Of a DNA stretch of 64,000 nt, positions 15,736-24,573 are shown piece after piece. Made by a program: the position numbers and the translations under genes. Position 1 is the first letter of the stretch; the number at the start of each line of letters is the position of its first letter. The DNA is from Leifsonia soli. Its GTDB lineage: Bacteria; Actinomycetota; Actinomycetes; Actinomycetales; Microbacteriaceae. The notes under the pieces are model-generated. The model was not told the origin of the DNA, made no database searches, and saw only the letters and a program-made list of their open reading frames with translations. The stretch is from assembly GCF_013408745.1 (NCBI RefSeq), contig NZ_JACCBJ010000001.1, positions 3,782,001-3,846,000 on the forward strand, given 5' to 3'.

Positions 15736-18735
15736 GTGTACCAGCAGAACCAGCTCGCCGAGATGCGCATCGACCGGTTCGTCCGGGAGCGCCTCACGCC
15801 CGCCCTCGAGCGCGCGGCCGTCCCCGCCTCGATCGAGGCGTGGGAAGTGCCGGGCGAGCCGGTGCCCTTCGCGGAGGCCATCGCCGGCGACTTCCGGCCC
15901 TTCTCGGCCGGGCAGGTGTGGGGCCGTCCGTGGGGGACCGTGTGGTTCCGGGTGACCGGCGCCGTCCCGGCCGACTGGGACGCATCGGCGGACGAGGTCG
16001 AACTCCTCGTCGATCTCGGATTCACCCGCAGCCAGGTGGGGTTCCAGGCGGAGGGGCTGGTGTGGACGCCCGAGGGCAGGATCCTCAAGGCGCTCGAGCC
16101 GTACAACGCCTACGTCCGCCTGCAGGCCCGGCCGGGAGAGTCGTTCGAGCTGTACCTGGAGGCGGCCGCCAATCCCGACGTCGGCTCGAACTGGACGTTC
16201 GCGCCGACCGTGATGGGCCGCGTCTCGACCGCACCGCAGACGCCGATCTACACGCTCCGGCGGGTGGATGTCGTCCACCGCGACCGCGAGGTCTGGGAGC
16301 TGGTGCAGGACATCTTCACCGCGAAGGGTCTGGCGGTCGTCCTCCCCGAGACGTCGCCCCGCCGCGCGGCGCTGTTCGCCGCGCTCGAGGCGGCCGTCAC
16401 CGCCGTCGATCCGTTCGACGTCGCGGGGACCGCGCCACGGGGGCGGGAGGCGCTCGCCGCAGTCCTCGCCTCGCCCGCGTCCGCGACGGCGCACCGCGTG
16501 TTCGCGGTCGGGCACGCGCACATCGACTCGGCCTGGCTGTGGCCCGTTCGCGAGACGATCCGCAAGTGTGCACGGACCTTCTCGAACGTGCTCGATCTGA
16601 TGGACCAGGACCCGCAGTTCGTGTTCGCCTGCTCGTCCGCCCAGCAGTTCGCCTGGATGAAGCAGTTCTACCCGGAACTGTTCGAGCGCATCCGTGCCCG
16701 GGTCGCCGAAGGCCGGTTCGTCCCGGTGGGCGGGATGTGGGTGGAGTCCGACACGAACATGCCCGGCTCGGAGGCGATGGCCCGGCAGTTCGTCGAGGGC
16801 AAGCGGTTCTTCCTCGAGGAGTTCGGGTACGAGCCGCGCGAGGTGTGGCTGCCCGACTCGTTCGGCTACTCGGGTGCGCTGCCGCAGATCGCGCGCGAAG
16901 CCGGGATGGACCACTTCCTCACCCAGAAGATCTCGTGGAACGAGGTGAACCTGTTCCCGCACCACACGTTCGCGTGGGAGGGCATCGACGGGTCGCGCAT
17001 CTTCACGCACTTCCCGCCCGTCGACACCTACAACGCCATCCTGTCCGGCGAGGAGCTGGCCCGTGCCGAGCGGAACTTCGCCGACAAGGGCCGCGCCAAC
17101 ACGTCCCTGGTGCCGTTCGGCTTCGGCGACGGCGGCGGAGGGCCGACGCGCGAGATGCTCGCCGCCGCTGCGCGGACCGCGGACCTCGAAGGGTCGCCGT
17201 CGGTGCGCATCGCGTCGCCAGCCGCGTTCTTCGAGGCGGCGCGTGCGGAGTTCGACCCGGCCCCGGTGTGGGTGGGAGAGCTCTATCTGGAGTTCCACCG
17301 CGGCACCTACACCTCACAGGCACGGACCAAGCGCGGCAACCGCCGCAGCGAGGCGCTGCTGCACGAAGCGGAGCTCTGGGCGACGACGGCCGCCGTCCGT
17401 GCCGGGGCGGCCTACCCGGAGCAGGAGCTGCGCGACGCCTGGCGGACGGTGCTGCTGCAGCAGTTCCACGACATCCTGCCCGGGTCGTCGATCGGCTGGG
17501 TGCACGACCAGGCGGTGGAGAACTACGCGAGGGTGGCGGAGGCGCTGGAGGCGATCATCGCCCGCTCGCTCGGCGCGCTGAGCGGTGCGGCGGCCGGCGA
17601 GGCCACCTCCGGTCTCGTCGCGAACGCCTCGCCGTTCGCGATCGAGGGGGTGCCCGCCGGCGGCATCGGACGGCCCCGGCGTGACGGCGAAGCGCGGATC
17701 GAGCGGGACGGCGACGGCATCCGGCTCTCGAACGGTCGCGTGAGCGTCGTCGTGGATTCCGACGGCCTGATCGCGTCGCTGGTGGATGCGGAGACCGGGC
17801 GCGAGGCGGTGCCTCCGGGAACGCGCGCCAACGTCCTCCAGCTGTTCCGCGACACCCCCGCGCAGTGGGACGCCTGGGACGTCGACATCGAATACCGGCT
17901 GTCCGGAGAGGAACTGCCCGGCGCGGAGTCCGTCGAGGTGGTGTCCGAGTCGCCCGAGGCGGTCGCCGTGCGGACCGTCCGCCGCTTCGGGGCGTCCGCC
18001 GTCACGCAGACGCTCACCCTGGCCGCGGGCTCCCCGGCGCTCGACATCGAGACGCACGTCGACTGGCACGAGCGCCAGCGGATGCTGAAGCTCGCCTTCC
18101 CGGTCGACGTGCACACCGCGTCCGCGCGGTCGGAGATCCAGTTCGGCCACATCGAGCGCCCGACGCACACCAACACGAGCTGGGATGTCGCCCGGTTCGA
18201 GACGAGCGCACACCGCTGGGTCCACGTCGGCGAGCCAGGGTTCGGCCTCGGCGTCGCCAACGACTCGACCTACGGTCACGATGTCACCCGCCACCCGCGC
18301 GACGGAGGCGGCACCTACTCGCTGGTGCGGCAGACGCTGCTGCGCGCCCCGCTCTTCCCCGATCCCGAGGCGGACCAGGGCGAGCACACGCTGCGCACGT
18401 CCCTCGTGATCGGCGGGGTGGATGCGGCGATCGAAGCCGGCTACCGGCTCAACCTCCCCGTGCGCCCGGCCGCGGCGCCGGTCGACCCGCTGATCGCGTC
18501 GAGCGATCCGGGCGTCGTCGTGGAGACCGTGAAGCTGGCCCAGGACGGCTCGGGCGACGTGGTCGTCCGGCTGTATGAGTCGCTCGGCGCCCGGGCCGCG
18601 ACGACCCTGGCGGCCGCGTTCCCGTACGAGCGCATCCTGCGCACCGATCTGCTGGAGCGGGAGACCGGCGACGGCGCGCTCGATCTGCAGCTGCGTCCGT
18701 TCGAGCTCGTCACGCTGCGGTTCGTCCGCGGGTGA
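15736..18735 (+). CDS. Alpha-mannosidase, glycoside hydrolase family 38
   Basis: A 999-residue enzyme of the long bacterial GH38 type, removing alpha-linked mannose. The zinc site is 'GHAHIDSAWLWP' (His260, Asp264), the catalytic nucleophile region is 'WLPDSFGYSG' (Asp374), and 'VESDTNMPGSEAMARQF' and 'QQFHDILPGSSIGWVH' are further family signatures. C-terminal beta domains fill residues about 650-999. No signal peptide is seen, so it is probably cytoplasmic. The GTG at 15736 follows AAGGAG at 15725-15730. The upstream ROK regulator and AT-rich promoter suggest sugar-dependent expression. Confidence 0.95.
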   Translation: MYQQNQLAEMRIDRFVRERLTPALERAAVPASIEAWEVPGEPVPFAEAIAGDFRPFSAGQVWGRPWGTVWFRVTGAVPADWDASADEVELLVDLGFTRSQVGFQAEGLVWTPEGRILKALEPYNAYVRLQARPGESFELYLEAAANPDVGSNWTFAPTVMGRVSTAPQTPIYTLRRVDVVHRDREVWELVQDIFTAKGLAVVLPETSPRRAALFAALEAAVTAVDPFDVAGTAPRGREALAAVLASPASATAHRVFAVGHAHIDSAWLWPVRETIRKCARTFSNVLDLMDQDPQFVFACSSAQQFAWMKQFYPELFERIRARVAEGRFVPVGGMWVESDTNMPGSEAMARQFVEGKRFFLEEFGYEPREVWLPDSFGYSGALPQIAREAGMDHFLTQKISWNEVNLFPHHTFAWEGIDGSRIFTHFPPVDTYNAILSGEELARAERNFADKGRANTSLVPFGFGDGGGGPTREMLAAAARTADLEGSPSVRIASPAAFFEAARAEFDPAPVWVGELYLEFHRGTYTSQARTKRGNRRSEALLHEAELWATTAAVRAGAAYPEQELRDAWRTVLLQQFHDILPGSSIGWVHDQAVENYARVAEALEAIIARSLGALSGAAAGEATSGLVANASPFAIEGVPAGGIGRPRRDGEARIERDGDGIRLSNGRVSVVVDSDGLIASLVDAETGREAVPPGTRANVLQLFRDTPAQWDAWDVDIEYRLSGEELPGAESVEVVSESPEAVAVRTVRRFGASAVTQTLTLAAGSPALDIETHVDWHERQRMLKLAFPVDVHTASARSEIQFGHIERPTHTNTSWDVARFETSAHRWVHVGEPGFGLGVANDSTYGHDVTRHPRDGGGTYSLVRQTLLRAPLFPDPEADQGEHTLRTSLVIGGVDAAIEAGYRLNLPVRPAAAPVDPLIASSDPGVVVETVKLAQDGSGDVVVRLYESLGARAATTLAAAFPYERILRTDLLERETGDGALDLQLRPFELVTLRFVRG

Positions 18736-18753
18736 CGCGCGGCCGGGCGCCGG

Positions 18754-19380
18754 TCATTCCGGAAGGGTGCGCCGTGCCCGGCGGTCGAGGACCCACGCGC
18801 GGATGCCCGCGACGAGGGAGGCGAGGATGACCACTCCCGCCACGATGTAGGCGACCGGGCGCACGCCGGGGTCGACCGCGGCGAAGTAGCCGATCACGGT
18901 GATGAGGACGCCCCAACTGAGCGCCCCGACGATGTTGGCGCTGAGGAACCGCCAGTAGCTCATCGCGCTGATCCCGGCGATCGGCGGGATGAAGACGCGG
19001 CCCCAGGGGATGTAGCGGCTGATGACGACGGACCACCAGCCGAACAGCTCGTAGAACCGCTCCGCCCGCTTCACGCCGGCCTGCACCCAGCGGCCTCCGC
19101 GCCGGGTCAGGTACGGCCGGCCCAGCCGGCGTCCGAGCCAGAATCCGACCTGGTCGCCGAGCACCGCTGCGACTCCCACCCCGATCGCCAGCACCCAGAT
19201 CGACAGCTCCGGGTTCGTGCCCGTCAGGATGCCGGCGCCGAACAGCAGCGAGTCGCCCGTGATGAACGGGATGAAGACGCCGACGAAGAGCGCGGTCCCG
19301 GCGAAGACCAGCCCCCAGACCGCCAGATAGAAGACGAGCGGCCCGACATCCCCGAGGAAGTCTGCGAGGTCGTGGGCCAT
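18754..19380 (-). CDS. DedA family membrane protein
   Basis: A 208-residue integral membrane protein of the DedA/SNARE-associated family, linked in other bacteria to lipid-carrier flipping and envelope homeostasis. Signatures: 'GVFIPFITGDSLLFGAG', 'GDQVGFWLGRRLG', and 'FGWWSVVISRYIPWGRVFI' followed by 'PPIAGISAMSYWRF', where Arg and Pro residues are conserved. About five hydrophobic segments are present. ATG 19380 is chosen because the upstream frame runs into the inverted-repeat element at 19411-19482. Confidence 0.9.
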   Translation of the reverse strand: MAHDLADFLGDVGPLVFYLAVWGLVFAGTALFVGVFIPFITGDSLLFGAGILTGTNPELSIWVLAIGVGVAAVLGDQVGFWLGRRLGRPYLTRRGGRWVQAGVKRAERFYELFGWWSVVISRYIPWGRVFIPPIAGISAMSYWRFLSANIVGALSWGVLITVIGYFAAVDPGVRPVAYIVAGVVILASLVAGIRAWVLDRRARRTLPE

Positions 19381-19410
19381 GCTCCGAGCGTATCCGAGTG
19401 TCCCCTCCGC

Positions 19411-19482
19411 CCACCGTCGAGTCCGCGATCTTTGCACGCGCCGCGCCGCGTTGGCGTGCAAAGTTTGCGGACTCGACGGTGG
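19411..19482. repeat. Dispersed hairpin repeat, copy 1
   Basis: Two 29-base arms (19411-19439 and 19454-19482) are inverted repeats with two mismatches and a 14-base loop. The arms begin CCACCGTCGAGTCCGC and end CTTTGCACGC. A second copy with the same arm sequence occurs at 42890-42955. Both are intergenic. It resembles a REP- or MITE-like non-coding repeat; no target duplication or coding region is visible. Confidence 0.8.
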
Positions 19483-19505
19483 GGGTGGGGGTCGGGGCGG
19501 GATGT

Positions 19506-19530
19506 GACCAAAGGTGTATTGGTTTTGGTC
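19506..19530. promoter_or_regulatory. Short inverted repeat in the gap before the DedA gene
   Basis: GACCAAA (19506-19512) and TTTGGTC (19524-19530) are perfect inverted repeats with 11 bases between, in an AT-richer patch of the 253-base gap 19381-19633. Both flanking genes run leftward, so it could be an operator for the DedA gene, but no clear promoter was found. Confidence 0.3.
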
Positions 19531-19633
19531 GTGCGAGCAAATACTTTCATTGTGCGCCCTCGGGGGACGGCGCTGGTGGTGGCGGGCAGTGGGGGTCCTG
19601 CCACCGCCCCAAATCCTTCGGTCGGGCCTGCTC

Positions 19634-20242
19634 TCAGTCGAGCAGGCCCAGCCGGGCGGCCTTCCTGACCGCGTCGATGCGGGAGGTGGCTCCGAGCTTC
19701 TCGTACATGTTCGTGGTGTGGCGTTTGACCGTGCCCTCGGCGATCGAGAGCGACATCGCGATGTCGCGGTTCGAGTAGGCCTGCGCGATCATGCGCAGCA
19801 CCTCCTGCTCGCGGACGGTGAGGATGGCGTCGGCGGCCTCGGCATCGACGCTCGCCTCAGCAGGCTCACCGGTCGGCGGGGTGGCCCGCGCGATCACGGC
19901 GATCAGCTGCTCGCTCCCCACCGTCTTCGTGATGAAGGCCGCGGCCCCCGCACGGAGCAGCTGCCGTTCGAGCACGGCGTCGCTGTGCATCGTGAGGATG
20001 ACGACCGCCGTCTGCGGGTGATGCCTCCGGATGCGCGCGATCGTCTGCTCGGCCGGCGTACCGGGGATCTCGACGTCGAGGAGCAGGACGTCGGGGGAGT
20101 GCTCGGCGACGAGAGTCAGTGCCTCCTCGCTGGAGCCGCCCTCCCCGACGATGAGGAACCGGCCCTCGATGAGGGCTCGGATGCCCTGCCGGAACATGCC
20201 GTGGTCGTCGATGAGGACGACGGTTCGCGGTTCGTTGCTCAT
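19634..20242 (-). CDS. NarL/LuxR-type response regulator
   Basis: A 202-residue regulator. The receiver domain has 'TVVLIDDHGMFRQGIRALIE', the phospho-acceptor Asp in 'PDVLLLDVEIPG', and Lys in 'AFITKTVGS'. The C-terminal LuxR HTH reads 'LTVREQEVLRMIAQAYSNRD' and 'IAMSLSIAEGTVKRHTTNMY'. Its start overlaps the histidine kinase stop as ATGA, so the pair is a coupled two-component system. It is the last gene of the operon. Confidence 0.93.
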   Translation of the reverse strand: MSNEPRTVVLIDDHGMFRQGIRALIEGRFLIVGEGGSSEEALTLVAEHSPDVLLLDVEIPGTPAEQTIARIRRHHPQTAVVILTMHSDAVLERQLLRAGAAAFITKTVGSEQLIAVIARATPPTGEPAEASVDAEAADAILTVREQEVLRMIAQAYSNRDIAMSLSIAEGTVKRHTTNMYEKLGATSRIDAVRKAARLGLLD

Positions 20243-21270
20243 TCGGATTCCCGGTCTCTCGGAATGGTCAAGGTGAGCGTCGTGCCTGTGCCGAGGCCCG
20301 GGACGATCTCGAGCTCGGCGCCGATCAGCTCGGCGCGCTCCTGCGCCGCGATCAGCCCCAGCGCGCCCGACCGGACCGTCTCATGGGCGAATCCATGGCC
20401 GTTGTCGCTGACGGAAATGGTCAGACTGCGCCGGTCCCAGTGCGAGTGGACGCGGATGCGCTCAGCACCGGAGTGCCTCCTGGCGTTGTGCACGGCCTCG
20501 CGGACGATGATGAACGCCTCCTCCTGCACCCCGGTCGACAGCCGGTACGGCGCGCCCTCGACCGTGGTCTCCACGGGAGGACCGGAGTCGTCGAGATCGC
20601 CGACGTAGTCATGCAGCGCCTCGTCGAGGCGCTTGTCGCCGACCGCATGGCGCAGGTCGAGTGCGATCGCGCGGGTCTCGTCCAGTGCGGCGCTGAACAG
20701 CTGCACCCCCTCCCGGAGCCGCGGATCCGACGCGGCGTCGATCCCCCCGAGCTGGAATCGCTGGAGACCGGCCGCGATGCTGTGCGCGACGCGGTCGTGC
20801 AGCTCGCGCGAGATGCCGAGGCGCTCCTCGCTGTGGGCGACCGCCAGACGCTCGAGCAGGACGTTGACATAGCCGACGGAGGCGGGGACGACGGCGCTCA
20901 TGATGGAGGCGTTCAGGGCCCGGGCGAGATCGGCGGGGCTGACGTCGGTGTCCTGGTCGGCGCTGATGATCGAGAACGCGACATCGAAGAGCACGGTGGC
21001 CGCGCTGAGACTGTCGACCGGGTGGATGTTCTGGCGCGCCCGCTTCTCGCCGACCCCGGATCCATGCGCGGCCGGTGCGGTCGGCCGCTCCACGCCGCCG
21101 GGGCGCCCCAGCCGGTCGAAGGTGCGGTCGAGGATCCAGTCGACCTGCGCAGCGAGCTGCTCGCTGACCTCCGCATCAGCGACCAGGGTGCTCTCCGAGG
21201 CCCGGAGCCGCTCGAACAGTGCCGCCAGGATGCGGTCGCGCAGCGCGACCCCGTCGTTACCGATCACCAC
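20239..21270 (-). CDS. Soluble sensor histidine kinase (HisKA_3/NarL class)
   Basis: A 343-residue kinase lacking any obvious transmembrane segment. The phosphorylated His lies in 'RLGISRELHDRVAHSIAAGL', and the ATP-binding domain shows 'IVREAVHNARRHSGAE', 'ISVSDNGHGFAHE' and 'GALGLIAAQERAELIG'. The N-terminal about 170 residues are helical and match no input domain I recognise. Start is one of two adjacent GTGs (21270 or 21267) after GAGGGG. It lies nine bases after the UbiA gene, so a cytoplasmic or lipid-linked signal is plausible. Confidence 0.88.
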   Translation of the reverse strand: MVIGNDGVALRDRILAALFERLRASESTLVADAEVSEQLAAQVDWILDRTFDRLGRPGGVERPTAPAAHGSGVGEKRARQNIHPVDSLSAATVLFDVAFSIISADQDTDVSPADLARALNASIMSAVVPASVGYVNVLLERLAVAHSEERLGISRELHDRVAHSIAAGLQRFQLGGIDAASDPRLREGVQLFSAALDETRAIALDLRHAVGDKRLDEALHDYVGDLDDSGPPVETTVEGAPYRLSTGVQEEAFIIVREAVHNARRHSGAERIRVHSHWDRRSLTISVSDNGHGFAHETVRSGALGLIAAQERAELIGAELEIVPGLGTGTTLTLTIPRDRESE

Positions 21271-21278
21271 TCCGCCCC

Positions 21279-22175
21279 TCAGCTCTCGAGCGCTCCCAGA
21301 AGCGCTGCGACGTTCAGAGCGTACTGACCCGCCATGAAGGATCGGTACGGCCGCTTCTCGCCGCGGCGGTCTCCGCCACCGGCCAGGAGCGTGACGACGA
21401 TCACGATCGGGCCGGCCGCACCGAGGACCAGCAGCGTTCGGAGCTGGTGGACGAGCGCGCCGAGCGCCAGCGCCGCGGCCGATACGACACCGGTCCCCGC
21501 GGCGACGACGACCCGCGCCCGCTCCGCTCCGAGCATCACCGGAAGCGTGCGGCGCCCGTCGGCCGCGTCGCCGGCGACATCGCCGAAGTCCTTGGTGTGC
21601 CCGACCACCGCGATCCAGGAGGATGCGACCGCAGCGAAGACCACGGCGGATGCGGACACCGTTCCGCCGACGACGAGCGCCGCGGCCAGGTACGTGAGGA
21701 ACACGCCGACCGCTGCGACCGCCAGAGCGGCCACCGCCGCCTTCTTCGCCGCCCACGGTCCGACCGAGTAGACGAGCCCCAGGCCGACGAACGCCAGCAC
21801 GGCGAGCAGGAACGGGCGGGGGAACAGGGAGGCGAGCAGCAGAGACAGCGTGAGGAGGATCGCCGCGATGGCCCACGCCGCGGGAACCTCCAGCCGGCCG
21901 GAGGCCAGCGGCCGGGACGACCCGTTGAGCCGGTCGCCCTCGATGTCGCTGATCCCGTTGATCAGGTAGACGGCCCACACCGTGAGGAGCCAGGAGATGG
22001 TCGCGAGCCAGAGCCCCGGCGACGACCAGTCCGCGCCGACGACCAGCAGCGTCCCCACCACGAAGCGGAGGGCGAAGACGCCGAGCACCACTGGCCGCCC
22101 CTCCAGGAACGCCAGCCCCACCCGGGACGCGCAGGTCGCGATCGTGCCGCGATCCGGGTGGACGACGCTGCTCAT
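21279..22175 (-). CDS. UbiA family prenyltransferase
   Basis: A 298-residue multispanning protein. Both Asp-rich prenyl-diphosphate sites are visible: 'LINGISDIEGDRLNGSSRP' and 'HTKDFGDVAGDAADGRRTLP'. About eight hydrophobic segments surround them. UbiA enzymes attach polyprenyl chains to aromatic or sugar acceptors (menaquinone, arabinan precursors, heme, tetraether lipids); which acceptor is used here is not clear. It heads an operon with a histidine kinase and a response regulator, an unusual combination. Confidence 0.88.
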   Translation of the reverse strand: MSSVVHPDRGTIATCASRVGLAFLEGRPVVLGVFALRFVVGTLLVVGADWSSPGLWLATISWLLTVWAVYLINGISDIEGDRLNGSSRPLASGRLEVPAAWAIAAILLTLSLLLASLFPRPFLLAVLAFVGLGLVYSVGPWAAKKAAVAALAVAAVGVFLTYLAAALVVGGTVSASAVVFAAVASSWIAVVGHTKDFGDVAGDAADGRRTLPVMLGAERARVVVAAGTGVVSAAALALGALVHQLRTLLVLGAAGPIVIVVTLLAGGGDRRGEKRPYRSFMAGQYALNVAALLGALES

Positions 22176-22291
22176 CCGCTCATTGTCGAGCGCTCCTCAC
22201 CATTTCGGGCGGCTCGGGGAGTACAACGAAAGTCACATTCCGGGCGACGTGCGCCCGCTCCCGCCCGAGCCGCGCCGGATAGGCTCGCCGC

Positions 22292-22888
22292 ATGACAGGC
22301 ACCGGGGAGACGATCGCAGGCGAGGACTGGTACGGGCGCGAACTCGATGGTGTCGAATACAGCGGGGTCGTGTTCGACGACGTCGACTTCACCGAGCTGC
22401 GCACCACCGGCGCGACCTTCACGGAGTGCGTGTTCCGAAAGGTCCGCTTCAACGTGAGCGAGCACAACGACTCGGCGTTCGTGAACTGCCGGTTCGAGTC
22501 CTGCAACTTCTTCGACGCGTCCTTCCGGCGGTGCAAGCTCACCGGCAGCACCTTCCAGGGCTGCGAGTTCTCGCTGCTGAAGGTCGAGGGCGGCAACTGG
22601 TCGTTCGTCGGCCTGCGCCGCGCCGAACTGCGGGGCGTGTCGTTCGAGGGCGTCCGCCTCCGGGAGGCGGACCTTTCGGGGGCGCGGTGTCAGGAGGCCC
22701 GGTTCGACGGGTGCGACCTCAGTGCCGTGACGCTGACCGGAGCCGACCTCACCGCGGCCAGCGTCGTCGGGAGCGACCTGACCGGTGTCGACCCGGACGA
22801 GGTCGTGCTCCGCGGCACCGTCATCGACGAGCGGCAGGCGGTCGTGCTGGCCGAGGCGTTCGGGATGGTCGTCGTCCCGGCGCGCTGA
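22292..22888 (+). CDS. Pentapeptide repeat protein
   Basis: A 198-residue protein built mostly of A(D/N)LXX-type repeats, for example 'SAFVNCRFESCNFFDASFRR', 'CKLTGSTFQGCEF' and 'CDLSAVTLTGADLTAASVVG'. These fold into a right-handed quadrilateral beta helix; some mimic DNA and protect gyrase from quinolones, but most have no known role. TAGGCT at 22280-22285 sits six bases before the ATG and predicts leaderless translation. It is divergent from the UbiA operon. Confidence 0.9.
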   Translation: MTGTGETIAGEDWYGRELDGVEYSGVVFDDVDFTELRTTGATFTECVFRKVRFNVSEHNDSAFVNCRFESCNFFDASFRRCKLTGSTFQGCEFSLLKVEGGNWSFVGLRRAELRGVSFEGVRLREADLSGARCQEARFDGCDLSAVTLTGADLTAASVVGSDLTGVDPDEVVLRGTVIDERQAVVLAEAFGMVVVPAR

Positions 22889-22904
22889 CGCATCCGGAGC
22901 CGGT

Positions 22905-22935
22905 TTGGCGATCGCGGCGTATCGCGTTACGATAC
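22905..22935 (+). promoter_or_regulatory. Promoter and TetR-type operator of the 22941 gene
   Basis: TTGGCG (22905-22910), a 17-base spacer and TACGAT (22928-22933) form a strong promoter whose start would fall on or next to the GTG at 22941. A perfect repeat GTATCG-CGTTA-CGATAC (22919-22935) overlaps the -10 box, as expected for an autoregulatory TetR site. Confidence 0.7.
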
Positions 22936-22940
22936 GGAAC

Positions 22941-23603
22941 GTGTCGTATTCAGATACTCCCTCTCGCCGCGTGGGCCGGCCACGCGATGACGACCGCGAG
23001 TCGCGCATCCTCGCCGTCGTCAACGCCCTGCTCGCCGAACGCGGTTACGACGGCGTCTCGTTCGAGGAGGTCGCCCGCCGAGCCGGCGCCTCCAAGCCGA
23101 CCCTGTACCGCCGCTGGGCGACCAAGCGCGAGATGGTCGTCGCAGCCCTCAAAGCCGGGCCGGCCCGGCGGGAGGACGCCGACGCGATCGACACCGGTTC
23201 GCTTCGCGGCGACCTGCTCGCGCTCTGCCGCCGCCTGTTGACGACCCTCCGATCGGCCGACGGCCAGACCGCGCTCGCTCTCCTGCAGGCCGGGTTCGAG
23301 GACCCGGAGCTCGGCGAGACGATCGAGCGGACGGTCGGGCCCACCGGTGCGCGCCTCCCCGCCGAGGTCGTCGCGGCGGCGGTACGGCGCGGTGAGCTCC
23401 CCGAAGGCGTCGACCCGTTCCCGTTCGAGGAAGTCACGGGCTCGGTGCTCCTGCTCCGCCGCCTCAACGGCCTCGCCACCACCGACGCGTACCTGGAGGC
23501 GCTGGTCGACACCATCCTGCTCCCGGCGCTCCGCGCGACGCCGGGGCGCGCCGCGCTTCCCGCCGGCATCTTCTCCGGGCGACCGGAGACCACCGACGCC
23601 TGA
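22941..23603 (+). CDS. TetR family transcriptional regulator
   Basis: A 220-residue regulator. The DNA-binding helix-turn-helix is 'VSFEEVARRAGASKPTLYRR' (about residues 37-58) with 'WATKREMVVAAL' after it, and the C-terminal ligand domain matches the TetR_C group with 'ALLQAGFEDPELGETIE'. GTG 22941 has no ribosome site but lies seven bases after the -10 box, so the mRNA is probably leaderless. It likely represses itself and the alpha/beta hydrolase downstream. Confidence 0.9.
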   Translation: MSYSDTPSRRVGRPRDDDRESRILAVVNALLAERGYDGVSFEEVARRAGASKPTLYRRWATKREMVVAALKAGPARREDADAIDTGSLRGDLLALCRRLLTTLRSADGQTALALLQAGFEDPELGETIERTVGPTGARLPAEVVAAAVRRGELPEGVDPFPFEEVTGSVLLLRRLNGLATTDAYLEALVDTILLPALRATPGRAALPAGIFSGRPETTDA

Positions 23604-23627
23604 TCCCGGCACCGGACCATCCACCCT

Positions 23628-23667
23628 CACCCACACGCACACACGCATACGCACACCCACACGCACA
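23628..23667. repeat. AC-rich simple-sequence tract
   Basis: About 40 bases of alternating CA/CAC units (for example CACACGCACACACGCAT) fill the space between the TetR gene and the hydrolase, ending just before the AAGG ribosome site. Such purine-pyrimidine alternation is rare in this window. It could favour Z-DNA or slippage; no function is shown. Confidence 0.6.
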
Positions 23668-23682
23668 AGGAGACCACCCGCC

Positions 23683-24567
23683 ATGGCCACGATCGACGGC
23701 TTCCGATACGACACCATCCCCGGCAGCGGGGGCGTCCCGATCCACGTCGCCGTCGGAGGGAGCGGTCCCGCCGTCGTTCTGCTGCACGGCTTCCCGCAGA
23801 CCCACTACATGTGGCGCGAGGTCGCCGGCCGGCTCTCCGGCGATCACACCGTGATCGTCCCGGACCTCCGCGGGTACGGCGAGAGCGGCAAGCCGGCGGA
23901 GGCGGGCGACGACACCTATTCGAAGCGGACCATGGGCGACGACGTCGTCGCGGTCGCCGCCGCCCTCGGCCACGAGCGGTTCGGCCTGATCGGTCACGAT
24001 CGCGGCGCGCTCGTCGGCGTCCGGGCCGCCCTCGACCACCCCGACCGCGTGCGCTACCTCGGCATCCTCGACGTTCTCCCCACCCTCGACACCTGGGACG
24101 TACTGCACGGGGTGGATGCGAAGATCGCCTGGCATCTCTACCTGATGGCTCAGCCCGTGGGGCTGCCCGAGCGCATGATCGCCGCCGTCGCCGACGACTT
24201 CTTCGCCTCGTTCCTCGACGCGTGGGACACCGACGGCTCCACCTTCCCGGCGGAGGTGCGGAGGCACTACATCGACAGCTCGGTGGCCGCGGTGCCGTCG
24301 ATCGTCGCCGACTACCGCGCCAGCGCCGGCATCGATCTGGAGATGGACCGCGCGGATCGCGCCGCGGGAAGCCGGCTGGCCATGCCGGTCGGCGTCCTCT
24401 CGCAGGACTGGGGTTCGCAGCTCGGGTTCGATCCGCGGGCGATCTGGGGCGCCTGGTCCGACGACCTGACCTACGAGCCGATCGGCGCCGGCCACTTCAT
24501 GGCCGAGGAGAAGCCGGACGACGTGGCCCGGTTCATCCGGTCGCTCGCCGCGCGCGCCGGCTCGTAG
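23683..24567 (+). CDS. Alpha/beta hydrolase (epoxide hydrolase/haloacetate dehalogenase-like)
   Basis: A 294-residue hydrolase. '[18 protein letters not shown]' supplies the oxyanion loop, and the nucleophile elbow is '[15 protein letters not shown]' with Asp as nucleophile, as in dehalogenases and epoxide hydrolases. The catalytic His is in '[12 protein letters not shown]'. The second Arg found after DRGA in fluoroacetate dehalogenases is Leu here, so fluoroacetate activity is doubtful. ATG 23683 follows AAGGAG at about 13 bases. It is probably regulated by the upstream TetR protein. Confidence 0.88.
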   Translation: MATIDGFRYDTIPGSGGVPIHVAVGGSGPAVVLLHGFPQTHYMWREVAGRLSGDHTVIVPDLRGYGESGKPAEAGDDTYSKRTMGDDVVAVAAALGHERFGLIGHDRGALVGVRAALDHPDRVRYLGILDVLPTLDTWDVLHGVDAKIAWHLYLMAQPVGLPERMIAAVADDFFASFLDAWDTDGSTFPAEVRRHYIDSSVAAVPSIVADYRASAGIDLEMDRADRAAGSRLAMPVGVLSQDWGSQLGFDPRAIWGAWSDDLTYEPIGAGHFMAEEKPDDVARFIRSLAARAGS

Positions 24568-24573
24568 ACCGGA

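Noticed and set aside
19411..19482. Interpretation as a simple transcription terminator
   Set aside because: There is no T-run, and the same arm sequence recurs at 42890-42955, which an ordinary terminator would not do.
19514..20608. 364-residue plus-strand frame over the response regulator
   Set aside because: Begins in the AT-richer gap but then runs antisense to the LuxR-type regulator and kinase, both with complete motifs.
23628..23667. Possible direct-repeat operator in the AC tract
   Set aside because: Simple-sequence composition with no defined unit or symmetry.
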